From IMG/VR virus record IMGVR_UViG_3300017717_000027, positions 1 through 34,581 of that record: a DNA stretch of 34,581 nt; one strand, written 5' to 3'. The notes beneath the pieces are model-generated. The model saw only the letters and a list, made by a program, of their open reading frames with translations. It did no database searches and was not told the DNA's origin. The position numbers were made by a program, and so were the translations under genes. This DNA is from a virus. This document shows positions 24,510-31,483 of the stretch, one piece after another (positions within the stretch are counted from its first letter, which is position 1; the number at the start of each line of letters is the position of its first letter).

Positions 24510-24715
24510 TGACAGTTTATTCTACACATGATTGGCGTAAGAATACAGATGACGCTAGAGTTATAGATGATAAAAATATGACATATGCAAAAGTAAATGA
24601 TTGTAGAGTGCTATTTAAAAATCCTAAAACATTAAAGGAAGAACAAGTTGATGTTTCTAGGTTGGTAAGAGTATTCGTAAACAATCAAACACAAATGAGG
24701 AAAAGTATAAAATGA
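24509..24715 (+). CDS. Small basic hypothetical protein
   Basis: A 68-residue soluble protein with mixed strands (YAKVNDCRVLFKNPKTLKEEQVDVSRLVRVF), which may be a single small beta domain. The start shares a base with the lipoprotein stop, and the end overlaps the next small membrane ORF in an ATGA junction. The function is unknown. Confidence 0.55.
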   Translation: MTVYSTHDWRKNTDDARVIDDKNMTYAKVNDCRVLFKNPKTLKEEQVDVSRLVRVFVNNQTQMRKSIK

Positions 24716-24837
24716 ATATGTTTTATGGTATATTAGTTTCAATTGGAATATTATTAGTACCTGTTGGTATGATGTATTTAATGAATAAAGAAAAACCAAA
24801 GAAAAAAGAACCAACTTATAATGATGATACTGTATGA
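24712..24837 (+). CDS. 41-aa single-span membrane protein
   Basis: An ORF of 41 residues with one transmembrane helix (about 4-24) and a Lys-rich then acidic cytoplasmic-type tail (MNKEKPKKKEPTYNDD). It has ATGA overlaps with both neighbours, the same coupling used throughout this operon, which supports it as a real gene. The function is unknown. Confidence 0.6.
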   Translation: MNMFYGILVSIGILLVPVGMMYLMNKEKPKKKEPTYNDDTV

Positions 24838-25160
24838 GAGAACCAAACTTTAATGTAATGTTTTTTATTGTATTGATATTAGCATTATTAATCTGGTCAG
24901 GTGCAATAGCAAATGACGAGACACCTAAATTCACAAAGAGTAATTGTGTTATAGAAGTTATCTATGATGAAAACATGGAAAACGAAGTCAGTAGAAAAAT
25001 GATATGTAGAGACGGTGTTATAGGTCCTACCTACTGGCAATTATTCGCTCAATTTTATTACGGACAGGAAAATGTGCCTGCCTACTGTAGAAAAGTTGAA
25101 GGCGGTTTAATACCTGATAAGGTATGTTTAACTAATGACGGCACTTGGGAGAAACAATGA
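24834..25160 (+). CDS. Exported Cys-containing protein
   Basis: A 108-residue protein with an N-terminal hydrophobic segment (about 8-25) and a likely signal cleavage after AIA. The mature domain has four Cys (SNCVI, MICRD, AYCRK, KVCLT), enough for two disulfides in the periplasm, and an aromatic stretch (TYWQLFAQFYYG). ATGA junctions occur on both sides. No family is recognised. Confidence 0.65.
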   Translation: MREPNFNVMFFIVLILALLIWSGAIANDETPKFTKSNCVIEVIYDENMENEVSRKMICRDGVIGPTYWQLFAQFYYGQENVPAYCRKVEGGLIPDKVCLTNDGTWEKQ

Positions 25161-25279
25161 AGTTTATCTTTGGTATGATAATAGGTGGTATTATTGTATA
25201 TCATAATCCAGATATTGGGTTTGATATATACCACAACTCAATAGAGTATATAAGAGAGGTGATAAAAGGAAATGAATAA
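25157..25279 (+). CDS. 40-aa small membrane-associated protein
   Basis: An ORF of 40 residues, overlapping the previous stop (ATGA) and the next start by 8 bases. A hydrophobic N-terminus (KFIFGMIIGGIIVYH, 2-16) is followed by an aromatic/acidic segment (FDIYHNSIEYIREVIKG). It is probably membrane-anchored. The repeated ATGA coupling argues that it is expressed. The function is unknown. Confidence 0.55.
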   Translation: MKFIFGMIIGGIIVYHNPDIGFDIYHNSIEYIREVIKGNE

Positions 25280-25865
25280 AATAATAATAATGATTTTACT
25301 AGGTCTGTTAGTTACAGGTTGTGCTAAGACAGTAAAAATAGAACATGAAGGACAGACCAAGTCTGGTATGTTAGAAGAAGTACCTAAATGGTTTGTAGAA
25401 AAAGAAGGTAAGAAAGGTCTCTTTAATAAGAAAGACAAGTTTTATCTTTACGGTGTAGGTGTGGCAACAAGTCCAGATTTACAACTTGCAATGGACAAAG
25501 CAACAATGGTAGCGAAAGCTGACTTAGCAGATGTAATGCATGGTGAAATGAATAAGAATGCTAATGTGTTTATACAAGAACTAGGACAAGAAGGTTCTAA
25601 GATTATAAACTCTAAGGCAGAGTCCACAATTGTAAACATAATTAAACAAACTAAAGTACAAGGTTATGAACAATGGCAGATTGCTGTATCTATAACTGGA
25701 GACAATGAGTATAGAGTTTACATGGGTTTACAGTTACCGTTAGGTGAGTTAAACAAGTTAGCAGAATTGGTAAAAGCAGAAGCTAAAAAAGATATAAATA
25801 TGGCAGAAGCTAATATTAAAGCGAATGACGCTATAGATAGTTTAACAGAAATAGCAACGGAGTAA
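25272..25865 (+). CDS. LPP20-family lipoprotein
   Basis: A 197-residue lipoprotein: basic start, hydrophobic core (4-14), lipobox VTGC with Cys17. The domain that follows (VPKWFV, FYLYGVGVATSPDLQLAMDKA, then AKADLADVM and a YRVYMGLQLP strand) matches the LPP20 lipoprotein family. These are mostly of unknown role; some are linked to outer-membrane or flagellar proteins. Its presence in a phage early operon suggests alteration of the host envelope during infection. AAAGGA is upstream of ATG 25272. Confidence 0.75.
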   Translation: MNKIIIMILLGLLVTGCAKTVKIEHEGQTKSGMLEEVPKWFVEKEGKKGLFNKKDKFYLYGVGVATSPDLQLAMDKATMVAKADLADVMHGEMNKNANVFIQELGQEGSKIINSKAESTIVNIIKQTKVQGYEQWQIAVSITGDNEYRVYMGLQLPLGELNKLAELVKAEAKKDINMAEANIKANDAIDSLTEIATE

Positions 25866-25868
25866 ATA

Positions 25869-26129
25869 ATGTATAAAGTATTTTCAAAAGATAATTGTGT
25901 CTATTGTACAAAGGCAAAGTCCTTACTTAATAGTGTAAATTTACCTTTTGAGGAACATAAACTGTCGCCTACTTTTACACCAGATAAAATGTTTGAAATG
26001 ATAGGTAAACAAGTACGGTCTATGCCTCAAATTATGAAAGGTGATGAGTTGATTGGTGGTTATACTGATTTGCGAGAACATCTAATAAATGAAGGTAAAA
26101 TCAATTTCCAAAGTGAAACCAAGGAATAA
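25869..26129 (+). CDS. Glutaredoxin
   Basis: An 86-residue glutaredoxin. The redox motif CVYC is at 10-13; the cis-Pro loop is SMPQIM, and GGYTDL forms the glutathione-binding turn. Phage glutaredoxins (T4 nrdC is the analogue) pass electrons to ribonucleotide reductase, and nrdAB are in this window. The start lies three bases after the lipoprotein stop. Activity as the NrdA reductant is inferred. Confidence 0.9.
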   Translation: MYKVFSKDNCVYCTKAKSLLNSVNLPFEEHKLSPTFTPDKMFEMIGKQVRSMPQIMKGDELIGGYTDLREHLINEGKINFQSETKE

Positions 26130-26208
26130 AGATTGGTGTACCAACCTAGGATGGACAAAACCAAAGAGAGTGATACTAGATGACAGCGAAAATTCTATCG
26201 TTTCCTGA
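26089..26208 (+). CDS. Possible 39-aa small gene
   Basis: An ORF overlapping the end of the glutaredoxin gene and the start of the next gene, in a different frame, spanning the 50-base gap between them. The product has a plausible composition (KPRNKDWCTNLGWTKPKRVI) and a basic N-terminus, but there is no clear ribosome binding site. Either a coupling peptide or a chance frame. Confidence 0.3.
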   Translation: MKVKSISKVKPRNKDWCTNLGWTKPKRVILDDSENSIVS

Positions 26209-26641
26209 CGGAAAACATATACCTAATCTGACCAGAGAACAGAAAATACCTGTAGAAGAAAAGATAGCGGAAGAACAAACAACAAAATATGCTAATGCAG
26301 TTGCTGATGATATGGTCATTGGAATGTTGGCACAGTTACAACAAGAAGGTATGAATATTGGTTTACGAGATCCAAAGTTAAGTAACAAAACTTTCTTAGA
26401 TTTAGGTATCTTTATGGAGGCGTTAAAAGGTTTATTGTATAGAGAACTAAACTTAGAACACCCTTTCCACGATATAACTGATAATCTTATGTTTAAACAA
26501 AAAGACGAGAAATCAGGTAGGACATATTCAGTAATTGATTATGAAGGTAAAAGAATTTGTGACAAAAATGATGAAGACGAAATTGAATTTGAAGGAGAAA
26601 ATTTAGATGATACTGATAGACTACAGCCAGATAGCGATTAG
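26180..26641 (+). CDS. Conserved acidic phage protein next to RNase H
   Basis: A 153-residue protein: a polar start (ILSFPDGKHIPN), a helical centre (YANAVADDMVIGMLAQLQQEG and FMEALKGLLYRELNLEHPFH) and a strongly acidic end (DKNDEDEIEFEGENLDDTD). It seems conserved in T4-like marine phages near rnh. No catalytic motif is visible. It overlaps the RNase H start by 35 bases, so the two are translationally linked and may act together in replication. The function is unproven. Confidence 0.6.
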   Translation: MTAKILSFPDGKHIPNLTREQKIPVEEKIAEEQTTKYANAVADDMVIGMLAQLQQEGMNIGLRDPKLSNKTFLDLGIFMEALKGLLYRELNLEHPFHDITDNLMFKQKDEKSGRTYSVIDYEGKRICDKNDEDEIEFEGENLDDTDRLQPDSD

Positions 26642-27494
26642 TAATATCGCTGTACAATTGGCAATGAGTAAAGACAAGATGACCTTGTCTATACCAATTG
26701 TAAGACATATGATACTAAACTCTATTAGAGGATTAGTACACAGATTTAAACAAGACTATCCAGGTGATGTTATCATTGCAGTTGACGGACCGGCACCTTG
26801 GCGTAGAGATATATTTCCACACTACAAAGCAAAACGAAGGGAAGGGCGAGACGAATCCAAAACTGATTGGGAAAGTGTGTTTGGTTTAATACACACAATC
26901 AAAGAAGAAATACGAGACAACTTCCACTATAAAGTTGTACAATTAGATAATGTTGAAGCAGATGACATTATTGCTGTACTATGTAAAAAAGAACAGACAG
27001 GTGTAAATATTGCTAAAAACGAAAAGATTTTAATTATATCAGGTGACAAAGACTTTCAACAACTTCAAAAGTATCCAAGTGTATCACAATATGCACCTAT
27101 ACAAAAGAAGATGATAGAAACACAAAATCCACAAGAGTATATCTTTGAGCATATAATGAGAGGTGATACCTCTGATGGCATACCTAACTTCTTGTCACCA
27201 GATGATACCTTTGTAAATAAGATTAAACAAAAACCTATACAAAAGAAAAAATTATCATATTGGATTGACACTTTAATGAAAGGTGAGGATCCTAAGACTT
27301 TCTGTAATGAATATCACTATAGAAACTACCAAAGAAACCAGAGACTAATTGACTTTGACTATATTCCAGATGATATGGAAGAAGACATATATAATACATA
27401 CAAAAACATTAAGGTACAATCTAAACAAAAGATATTACCTTATTTAATTAATAACGATTTGAAAGAATTGATTGGCAAAATAGAGGAGTTTTAA
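26607..27494 (+). CDS. rnh: T4-type RNase H (FEN-1 family 5' nuclease)
   Basis: A 295-residue protein (T4 RNase H is 305). It removes RNA primers and flaps from lagging-strand fragments. The metal-binding acidic residues of the FEN/5'-nuclease family are visible: ILIDYS near the N-terminus, AVDGPAPWRRDIFPHYKAKR, VEADDIIAVL, ISGDKDFQQLQ, and RGDTSDGIPN. The C-terminal region carries the basic helices that bind DNA. The start ATG has GGAG about 11 bases upstream. It lies one base before the next gene, which is conserved beside it. Confidence 0.9.
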   Translation: MILIDYSQIAISNIAVQLAMSKDKMTLSIPIVRHMILNSIRGLVHRFKQDYPGDVIIAVDGPAPWRRDIFPHYKAKRREGRDESKTDWESVFGLIHTIKEEIRDNFHYKVVQLDNVEADDIIAVLCKKEQTGVNIAKNEKILIISGDKDFQQLQKYPSVSQYAPIQKKMIETQNPQEYIFEHIMRGDTSDGIPNFLSPDDTFVNKIKQKPIQKKKLSYWIDTLMKGEDPKTFCNEYHYRNYQRNQRLIDFDYIPDDMEEDIYNTYKNIKVQSKQKILPYLINNDLKELIGKIEEF

Positions 27495-27495
27495 A

Positions 27496-27957
27496 ATGGC
27501 TGAACCAATGTATCAATTATCATTCCATGAAATATTAACAAAGGTTAATAATGCGAAAGATAAAAAGAAAAAAATAGAAGTGTTGAATAAGTATGACACT
27601 AATGAATTAAGAATGTTAATGAAGTTAGCATTTGATCCTAAATTAGTATGGAAGTTACCAGAAGAAAACCCACCATATAAAAAGAATGAAGCACCACTAG
27701 GTACTGAAAATCATATATGGTTAAAAGCGGAAACAAAAAAATTGTTCCACTATTTAGAAGGTGGTAATCCACAACTAAAACAGATGAAAAGAGAAAACAT
27801 GTTTATAGAAACACTTGAAGCATTAAGTGATGAAGAAGCAAAGTTACTTTTACACATTAAAGGTAAAGAATTAAATAAAGTTTATAAAGGTTTGACGGAG
27901 AATTTAGTAAAGGAAGCGTTCAATTGGGACGACAATTTTATGAGAATTAACGCTTAG
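27496..27957 (+). CDS. Conserved phage protein, DUF6433-like
   Basis: A 153-residue helical protein. N-terminal FHEILTKVNNAKDKKKKIEVL is followed by LRMLMKLAFDPKLVWKLPEENPPYKKNEAP and by GGNPQLKQMKRENMFIETLEAL. This resembles a family (DUF6433, from memory) found beside RNase H in T4-like marine phages, with unknown biochemical role. The start follows the RNase H stop by one base. Its TAG stop is the first codon of copy 2 of the conserved intergenic element. Confidence 0.6.
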   Translation: MAEPMYQLSFHEILTKVNNAKDKKKKIEVLNKYDTNELRMLMKLAFDPKLVWKLPEENPPYKKNEAPLGTENHIWLKAETKKLFHYLEGGNPQLKQMKRENMFIETLEALSDEEAKLLLHIKGKELNKVYKGLTENLVKEAFNWDDNFMRINA

Positions 27958-27993
27958 TGCGACATCCTGACACACTTTTTATTTAAAAAGCAT
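27955..27993 (+). repeat. Conserved intergenic element, copy 2
   Basis: TAGTGCGACATCCTG (27955-27969), one variable base, CACA, then a short hairpin CTTTTT-ATTT-AAAAAG (27975-27990) ending AAAGCAT. The first 15 bases are identical to copy 1 at 23759. A promoter follows 53 bases on. Confidence 0.7.
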
Positions 27994-28026
27994 TGAAAAA
28001 TAAAGGTTTTTTTATGTCCTTTTTAC

Positions 28027-28055
28027 TTGACTTTTGCTTGTTTTTAGTGTATATT
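28027..28055 (+). promoter_or_regulatory. Sigma70-like early promoter
   Basis: TTGACT (28027-28032), 17 bases, TATATT (28050-28055). It precedes the gene with ATG at 28091 and lies inside the spurious N-terminal extension of that reading frame, which fixes the start at 28091. Confidence 0.75.
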
Positions 28056-28090
28056 ATAAGTATATTAACAAGAAAACGAAAGGTTATATT

Positions 28091-28330
28091 ATGAAACTTA
28101 AAACTACTAGAGACAATCTACTTAAATATACCAAAACTCCGTTTGACGGACAAGATTATGAGACCGTTGCTCATCTTATTGCTGGCAATCAATTAATTGC
28201 TGCCGCTAACTTTATTGATAGATTAGATACTATGGTTAGAGATACAATGAAAATTGTTATTATGAATACTTGTCCTAAAATATCTTACGAAATGTTTGGG
28301 ACTATTGAATTTTATGAAGGAGGTCAATAA
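28091..28330 (+). CDS. Small hypothetical protein
   Basis: A 79-residue protein. ATG 28091 has AAAGG 7 bases upstream and lies downstream of a promoter; the frame is open further back but that part overlaps the promoter itself. It is helical, with an amphipathic centre (HLIAGNQLIAAANFIDRLD). Two bases of the stop and the next ATG overlap (TAATG). No family is recognised. Confidence 0.6.
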   Translation: MKLKTTRDNLLKYTKTPFDGQDYETVAHLIAGNQLIAAANFIDRLDTMVRDTMKIVIMNTCPKISYEMFGTIEFYEGGQ

Positions 28331-28560
28331 TGAGTAAAGTTAAAAACATGGCGTGGGACAACGCTGAAGAACAATCTGATAATATTATCAATCAATACTG
28401 TATAGGTTCTATTGATGAAACAACTGCTAAAAAACAATTAGCAGATGTTGACAATTTATCATTATGTGGTATTGATGAGGACAATGTAGATGAAGTCCTT
28501 GATATTGCAAAACAAGAATACGGTGCTAAACTGTTATATAAAAATGAGTATCTTAGATAA
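28330..28560 (+). CDS. Small acidic hypothetical protein
   Basis: A 76-residue soluble protein, preceded by GGAGG 7 bases upstream. It has an acidic N-terminal helix and two Cys (YCIGS and SLCGI). The family is not recognised. The stop lies 3 bases before the metalloprotease gene, so the two are co-expressed. Confidence 0.55.
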   Translation: MSKVKNMAWDNAEEQSDNIINQYCIGSIDETTAKKQLADVDNLSLCGIDEDNVDEVLDIAKQEYGAKLLYKNEYLR

Positions 28561-28563
28561 CAT

Positions 28564-28998
28564 ATGGCAAGAAAAAAGATAGATAGATTAGCAGAAAACT
28601 TTAACAAAAAGTTTCCTTATTATCCCACACTTACAGACGCTGAGCTGTGGTTTGATATACTAAATAATATTATCTTTAAAAGAAAACTACCGTCTTTTGA
28701 TAGTATATCTATTAGAAGATTAAGAGGTGCTGTTGGTCAAGTAGTATTTAATGACCAATCAGAAAAGCGAAAAAAGAAACCTAGAGAATGTCATTTAGAA
28801 TTACATTATAAAATGAAATCCTTTGACACTTTTTTACAAGTGTTAGGACATGAAATGGTACATTTATGGCAATATTATGCGTTAGAAGATAACAGTTGTA
28901 ACCACAACATTGATTTCTACAAATGGCGTAGAACGTTTGGTGCAAATGGTATTAAACTAACACTTACTATTGACAATGATACAACTAATATTGACTAA
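28564..28998 (+). CDS. SprT-like zinc metalloprotease
   Basis: A 144-residue protein with the zinc protease motif HEMVH (96-100) and a downstream His114 (NHNIDFY) as a probable third ligand. The pattern GHEMVHLWQ followed about 15 residues later by HNIDFYKW is typical of SprT-like proteins, which process DNA-protein crosslinks or other targets in cells. The N-terminal helices are basic. It is conserved in many marine T4-like phages. The substrate here is unknown; with an intact HExxH it should be active. Confidence 0.85.
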   Translation: MARKKIDRLAENFNKKFPYYPTLTDAELWFDILNNIIFKRKLPSFDSISIRRLRGAVGQVVFNDQSEKRKKKPRECHLELHYKMKSFDTFLQVLGHEMVHLWQYYALEDNSCNHNIDFYKWRRTFGANGIKLTLTIDNDTTNID

Positions 28999-29007
28999 GG
29001 AGGTCTT

Positions 29008-29640
29008 ATGAAAATATTTTCAACTATATTATTATTAATTGCTGGTGCGTTTATATGGCACGCAGTAGCACAAGAACAACCATGTACAGATGATGGTTGC
29101 AAAGAATTTACTGAACAAGTAGAACTAATCAAATACCAGGAGATAGAAGATTTTCCTAATGTTTTACCTGTTATCAATACAGATACAAAATCTCAATTTG
29201 TTTACACACTATCAAAATGTATAGACAAAATTTATGAGACAACAGATATTTCAAAACAAATACCAAAAGAACTAATCATTGCTCAAGCGGCATTAGAGAC
29301 AGGTTGGGGTAAAAGTAGATTTGCCAACGAAGGTAATAATTTATTTGGTATTAGAACTTTCAACAAAGATAGTAAATGGTTATTACCAATTACATGGGAC
29401 CAAACAAAATGGATTGGTTGGGGTGTTAAAGTTTATGAAACTAGATGTGATAGTGTAAAGGACTATGTAAGGATCCTTAACGAAGTATTTGCTTATGAAG
29501 AATTTAGAGAAGCAAGAAGCAACGGTGCAGATGTATACCAACTTGCTGATACTCTAACGAAGTATGCGACAAAAAAGAACTATACATCACTAATTAAACA
29601 AGTTATTAAACATAATATAGTAGGTGTTTATGAACTCTAA
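29008..29640 (+). CDS. Bax-like glucosaminidase, exported
   Basis: A 210-residue protein with a signal peptide (residues 1-21, cleavage near AVA) and a glucosaminidase-type domain: IIAQAALETGWGKSRF, in which Glu97 is the likely catalytic acid, then NNLFGIRTF and a C-terminal AYEEFREARS. This pattern belongs to the Bax/mannosyl-glycoprotein endo-beta-N-acetylglucosaminidase family that cuts peptidoglycan. AAGGAGGT precedes ATG 29008. It would act in the periplasm, separate from the GH108 endolysin at 31467. The stop overlaps the next small ORF by 11 bases. Confidence 0.8.
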   Translation: MKIFSTILLLIAGAFIWHAVAQEQPCTDDGCKEFTEQVELIKYQEIEDFPNVLPVINTDTKSQFVYTLSKCIDKIYETTDISKQIPKELIIAQAALETGWGKSRFANEGNNLFGIRTFNKDSKWLLPITWDQTKWIGWGVKVYETRCDSVKDYVRILNEVFAYEEFREARSNGADVYQLADTLTKYATKKNYTSLIKQVIKHNIVGVYEL

Positions 29641-29773
29641 AGAAGAATTATACTGGAAACGTGTTGACGCTCTAAGAGCATATTTAAAAAAGGTTGACAA
29701 AAAGTTGCCAATGATGTATAATATGTTTAAATGGAAATTAATTAAGTTAATGGAGAAAGTGAAGGAGTTTTAG
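29630..29773 (+). CDS. 47-aa basic helical peptide
   Basis: A 47-residue ORF beginning inside the glucosaminidase gene (11-base overlap) and ending two bases before the next gene's ATG. It is strongly basic and helical (LRAYLKKVDKKLPMMYNMFKWKLIKLMEKV). A strong promoter lies inside it. It is probably a real small protein, but it could be only the spacer that carries the promoter. Confidence 0.45.
   Translation: MNSKEELYWKRVDALRAYLKKVDKKLPMMYNMFKWKLIKLMEKVKEF
29694..29722 (+). promoter_or_regulatory. Consensus sigma70 promoter inside a small ORF
   Basis: TTGACA (29694-29699), 17 bases, TATAAT (29717-29722): a perfect consensus in both boxes and spacing. It lies within the 47-aa ORF and about 50 bases before the gene at 29775, so it drives that operon. 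Confidence 0.85.
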
Positions 29774-29774
29774 T

Positions 29775-30332
29775 ATGAATATATTTTATTTAAACCACGA
29801 TACAAAAACATGTGCTGAACAGCATGTGGATAAACATGTCGTAAAGATGATTGTAGAATACGCTCAATTATTATCTACAGCACATAGAATGCTAGATGGT
29901 AAAGAGATTGAAGGTAGAAGTAAGACAGGTAGAAAAGTGAAACGATATATTATGGAAGATAAAAGAGAAGACATTATATACAAAGCAGTACACTATCACC
30001 ACCCTAGTGCCGTATGGGCAAGAGAAACCAAACAACAGTATCTATGGTTGTATGATTTGTTTAAAAAACTAGGACAAGAATACACACACAGATATGGTAA
30101 AGTACATAGTACAAACTTTAAACTGAATGAGATACTGGCAAATGCACCTAATAATATTAAACAAGACGGTTGGCGAGAACCAACACCGGCAATGTCACAC
30201 TATCCTCAATGTATAGTACCAAATGACAGTATTGCTAGTTACAAAAATTATTATGTAGAAGCAAAAGCATATTTTGCTAAATGGTCTAAACGTGACGTAC
30301 CAGCCTGGTACGCTGCCAGAATAACAGCATAA
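29775..30332 (+). CDS. Conserved marine-phage protein, possible DNA-repair type
   Basis: A 185-residue protein with a highly patterned start (MNIFYLNHD... CAEQHVDKHVVKMIVEYAQLLSTAHRML), HHPSAVWARETKQQYLWLYDLF and EYTHRYGKVH. His, Asp and Glu cluster near the N-terminus like a metal or catalytic site. The family is widespread in T4-like marine phages and I recall only hypothetical or pyrimidine-dimer-glycosylase-like labels, which I cannot verify. GGAG is 8 bases before ATG 29775. Confidence 0.65.
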   Translation: MNIFYLNHDTKTCAEQHVDKHVVKMIVEYAQLLSTAHRMLDGKEIEGRSKTGRKVKRYIMEDKREDIIYKAVHYHHPSAVWARETKQQYLWLYDLFKKLGQEYTHRYGKVHSTNFKLNEILANAPNNIKQDGWREPTPAMSHYPQCIVPNDSIASYKNYYVEAKAYFAKWSKRDVPAWYAARITA

Positions 30333-30340
30333 ATAAACAT

Positions 30341-30655
30341 ATGCCAACATATACATTTAGAAATAAAAAGACAGATGAACAATGGACTGATTTGATGTCT
30401 ATATCTGAAATGGAAGAATACTTAGAAAAAAATAAAAAGAAAATAGGTCTTGTGCCGGCTGCACCACTCATAGTAGGTAGTGTAGGTCAACTTGATAGTA
30501 AAACTGATAGTGGTTGGAAAGACATGTTAGGAAGAGTTGCAGAAGCACATCCAGAAAGTAATTTAGCTGACAGATATGGTAAAAAAGACCACAAAACATT
30601 AAAGATAAAAGACACTATTAAAAAACATAGAAAAAGAGCAAAAGGTAAAATCTAA
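30341..30655 (+). CDS. Small conserved phage protein (FmdB-like start, no zinc site)
   Basis: A 104-residue protein. MPTYTFRNKKTDEQW, SISEMEEYLEKNKKKIGLVPAAPLI and a basic C-terminus (KIKDTIKKHRKRAKGK) match a family common in T4-like marine phages. The start resembles FmdB zinc ribbons but no Cys pairs remain, so it does not bind zinc in that way. The function is unknown. A structured leader and the phoH gene follow. Confidence 0.65.
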   Translation: MPTYTFRNKKTDEQWTDLMSISEMEEYLEKNKKKIGLVPAAPLIVGSVGQLDSKTDSGWKDMLGRVAEAHPESNLADRYGKKDHKTLKIKDTIKKHRKRAKGKI

Positions 30656-30667
30656 ATAGTCTAAATA

Positions 30668-30713
30668 GTTATATGATAGTTAACAGCACTAAGTTGTAGG
30701 GATATCATATAAC
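30668..30713 (+). promoter_or_regulatory. 11-bp inverted repeat in the phoH leader
   Basis: GTTATATGATA (30668-30678) pairs perfectly with TATCATATAAC (30703-30713) around a 24-base loop. The palindrome GTTAAC lies in the loop (30679-30684) and again at 30732-30737, so a loop-to-leader contact is possible. A tandem CTAAATAGT precedes it. It could be an RNA regulatory structure or an operator; no known class is recognised. Confidence 0.5.
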
Positions 30714-30763
30714 CCAAAGATTGTAAGCTGAGTTAACACATAATCCGTAAGTGAAGGAATATT

Positions 30764-31483
30764 ATGGCAAGTAAAAAGAAACAGTTGGAAATATCATTAA
30801 AGGATTTGAATGATATTAAACCAATCACAGATAATCAGAAGGAAGTTTTCAATAACTTCGCTGACAAAAATTTATTCCTATATGGTGTAGCAGGAACTGG
30901 TAAAACTTTCGTAGCGTTATATAATGCTTTGAAAGATGTTCTGGATCCTAAATCACCTAGAGAAAGAGTATATATTGTCCGTTCTATCATACCAACAAGA
31001 GACATAGGTTTCTTACCTGGTGATGAGGAAGACAAGTCATACTTATACCAAACACCTTACCAAAACATGGTTAGGTTTATGTTTAAAAGAGGTAGTGACG
31101 CTGAGTTTGATAGATTATATAATGACCTAAGAAATCAAGGCACAATTGATTTTCTTACTACTTCCTTTTTAAGAGGTGTAACAATAGATAATGGCGTTAT
31201 AATTGTAGATGAATGTCAAAACTTAAATTTCCATGAGTTAGATACAATAATGACCAGAGTAGGACAAGATAGTAAAATTGTCTTCGCTGGTGATATGCAA
31301 CAAACTGACTTAACGAAAACACAAGACCGTAATGGCATCCTAGACTTTGTTAATATACTTCAGCAAATGCCTGAAGTAAATTGCATTGAATTTGATTTGA
31401 ATGATATAGTGAGAAGTGGATTAATCAAATCATATTTAATAAACAAAATAAAGTTAGGATTGCACTATGAGCAACAAATTTAA
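30764..31483 (+). CDS. phoH: PhoH-like ATPase
   Basis: A 239-residue P-loop protein: Walker A GVAGTGKT (41-48), Walker B VIIVDECQNL, and TRVGQDSKIVFAGDMQQTDL as the Q/sensor region of the PhoH/RecA-like ATPases. PhoH is widespread in marine phages. The biochemical role is ATP hydrolysis with possible RNA helicase activity, and its phage function is unsettled. AAGGAATATT precedes ATG 30764, and the leader contains a long inverted repeat. The stop overlaps the endolysin start by 17 bases. Confidence 0.92.
   Translation: MASKKKQLEISLKDLNDIKPITDNQKEVFNNFADKNLFLYGVAGTGKTFVALYNALKDVLDPKSPRERVYIVRSIIPTRDIGFLPGDEEDKSYLYQTPYQNMVRFMFKRGSDAEFDRLYNDLRNQGTIDFLTTSFLRGVTIDNGVIIVDECQNLNFHELDTIMTRVGQDSKIVFAGDMQQTDLTKTQDRNGILDFVNILQQMPEVNCIEFDLNDIVRSGLIKSYLINKIKLGLHYEQQI

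Noticed and set aside
25791-25800. TATAAATA at 25792 and ATAAATA at 30329 as T4-type late promoters
   Set aside because: The first is inside a coding gene and the second only a few bases before an ATG. In such A+T-rich DNA these short matches are expected by chance. No convincing late promoter was found before the structural genes.
28034-28090. N-terminal extension of the gene at 28091
   Set aside because: The extension overlaps the promoter at 28027-28055 and the transcription start, so it cannot be translated from that promoter; ATG 28091 has the ribosome binding site.
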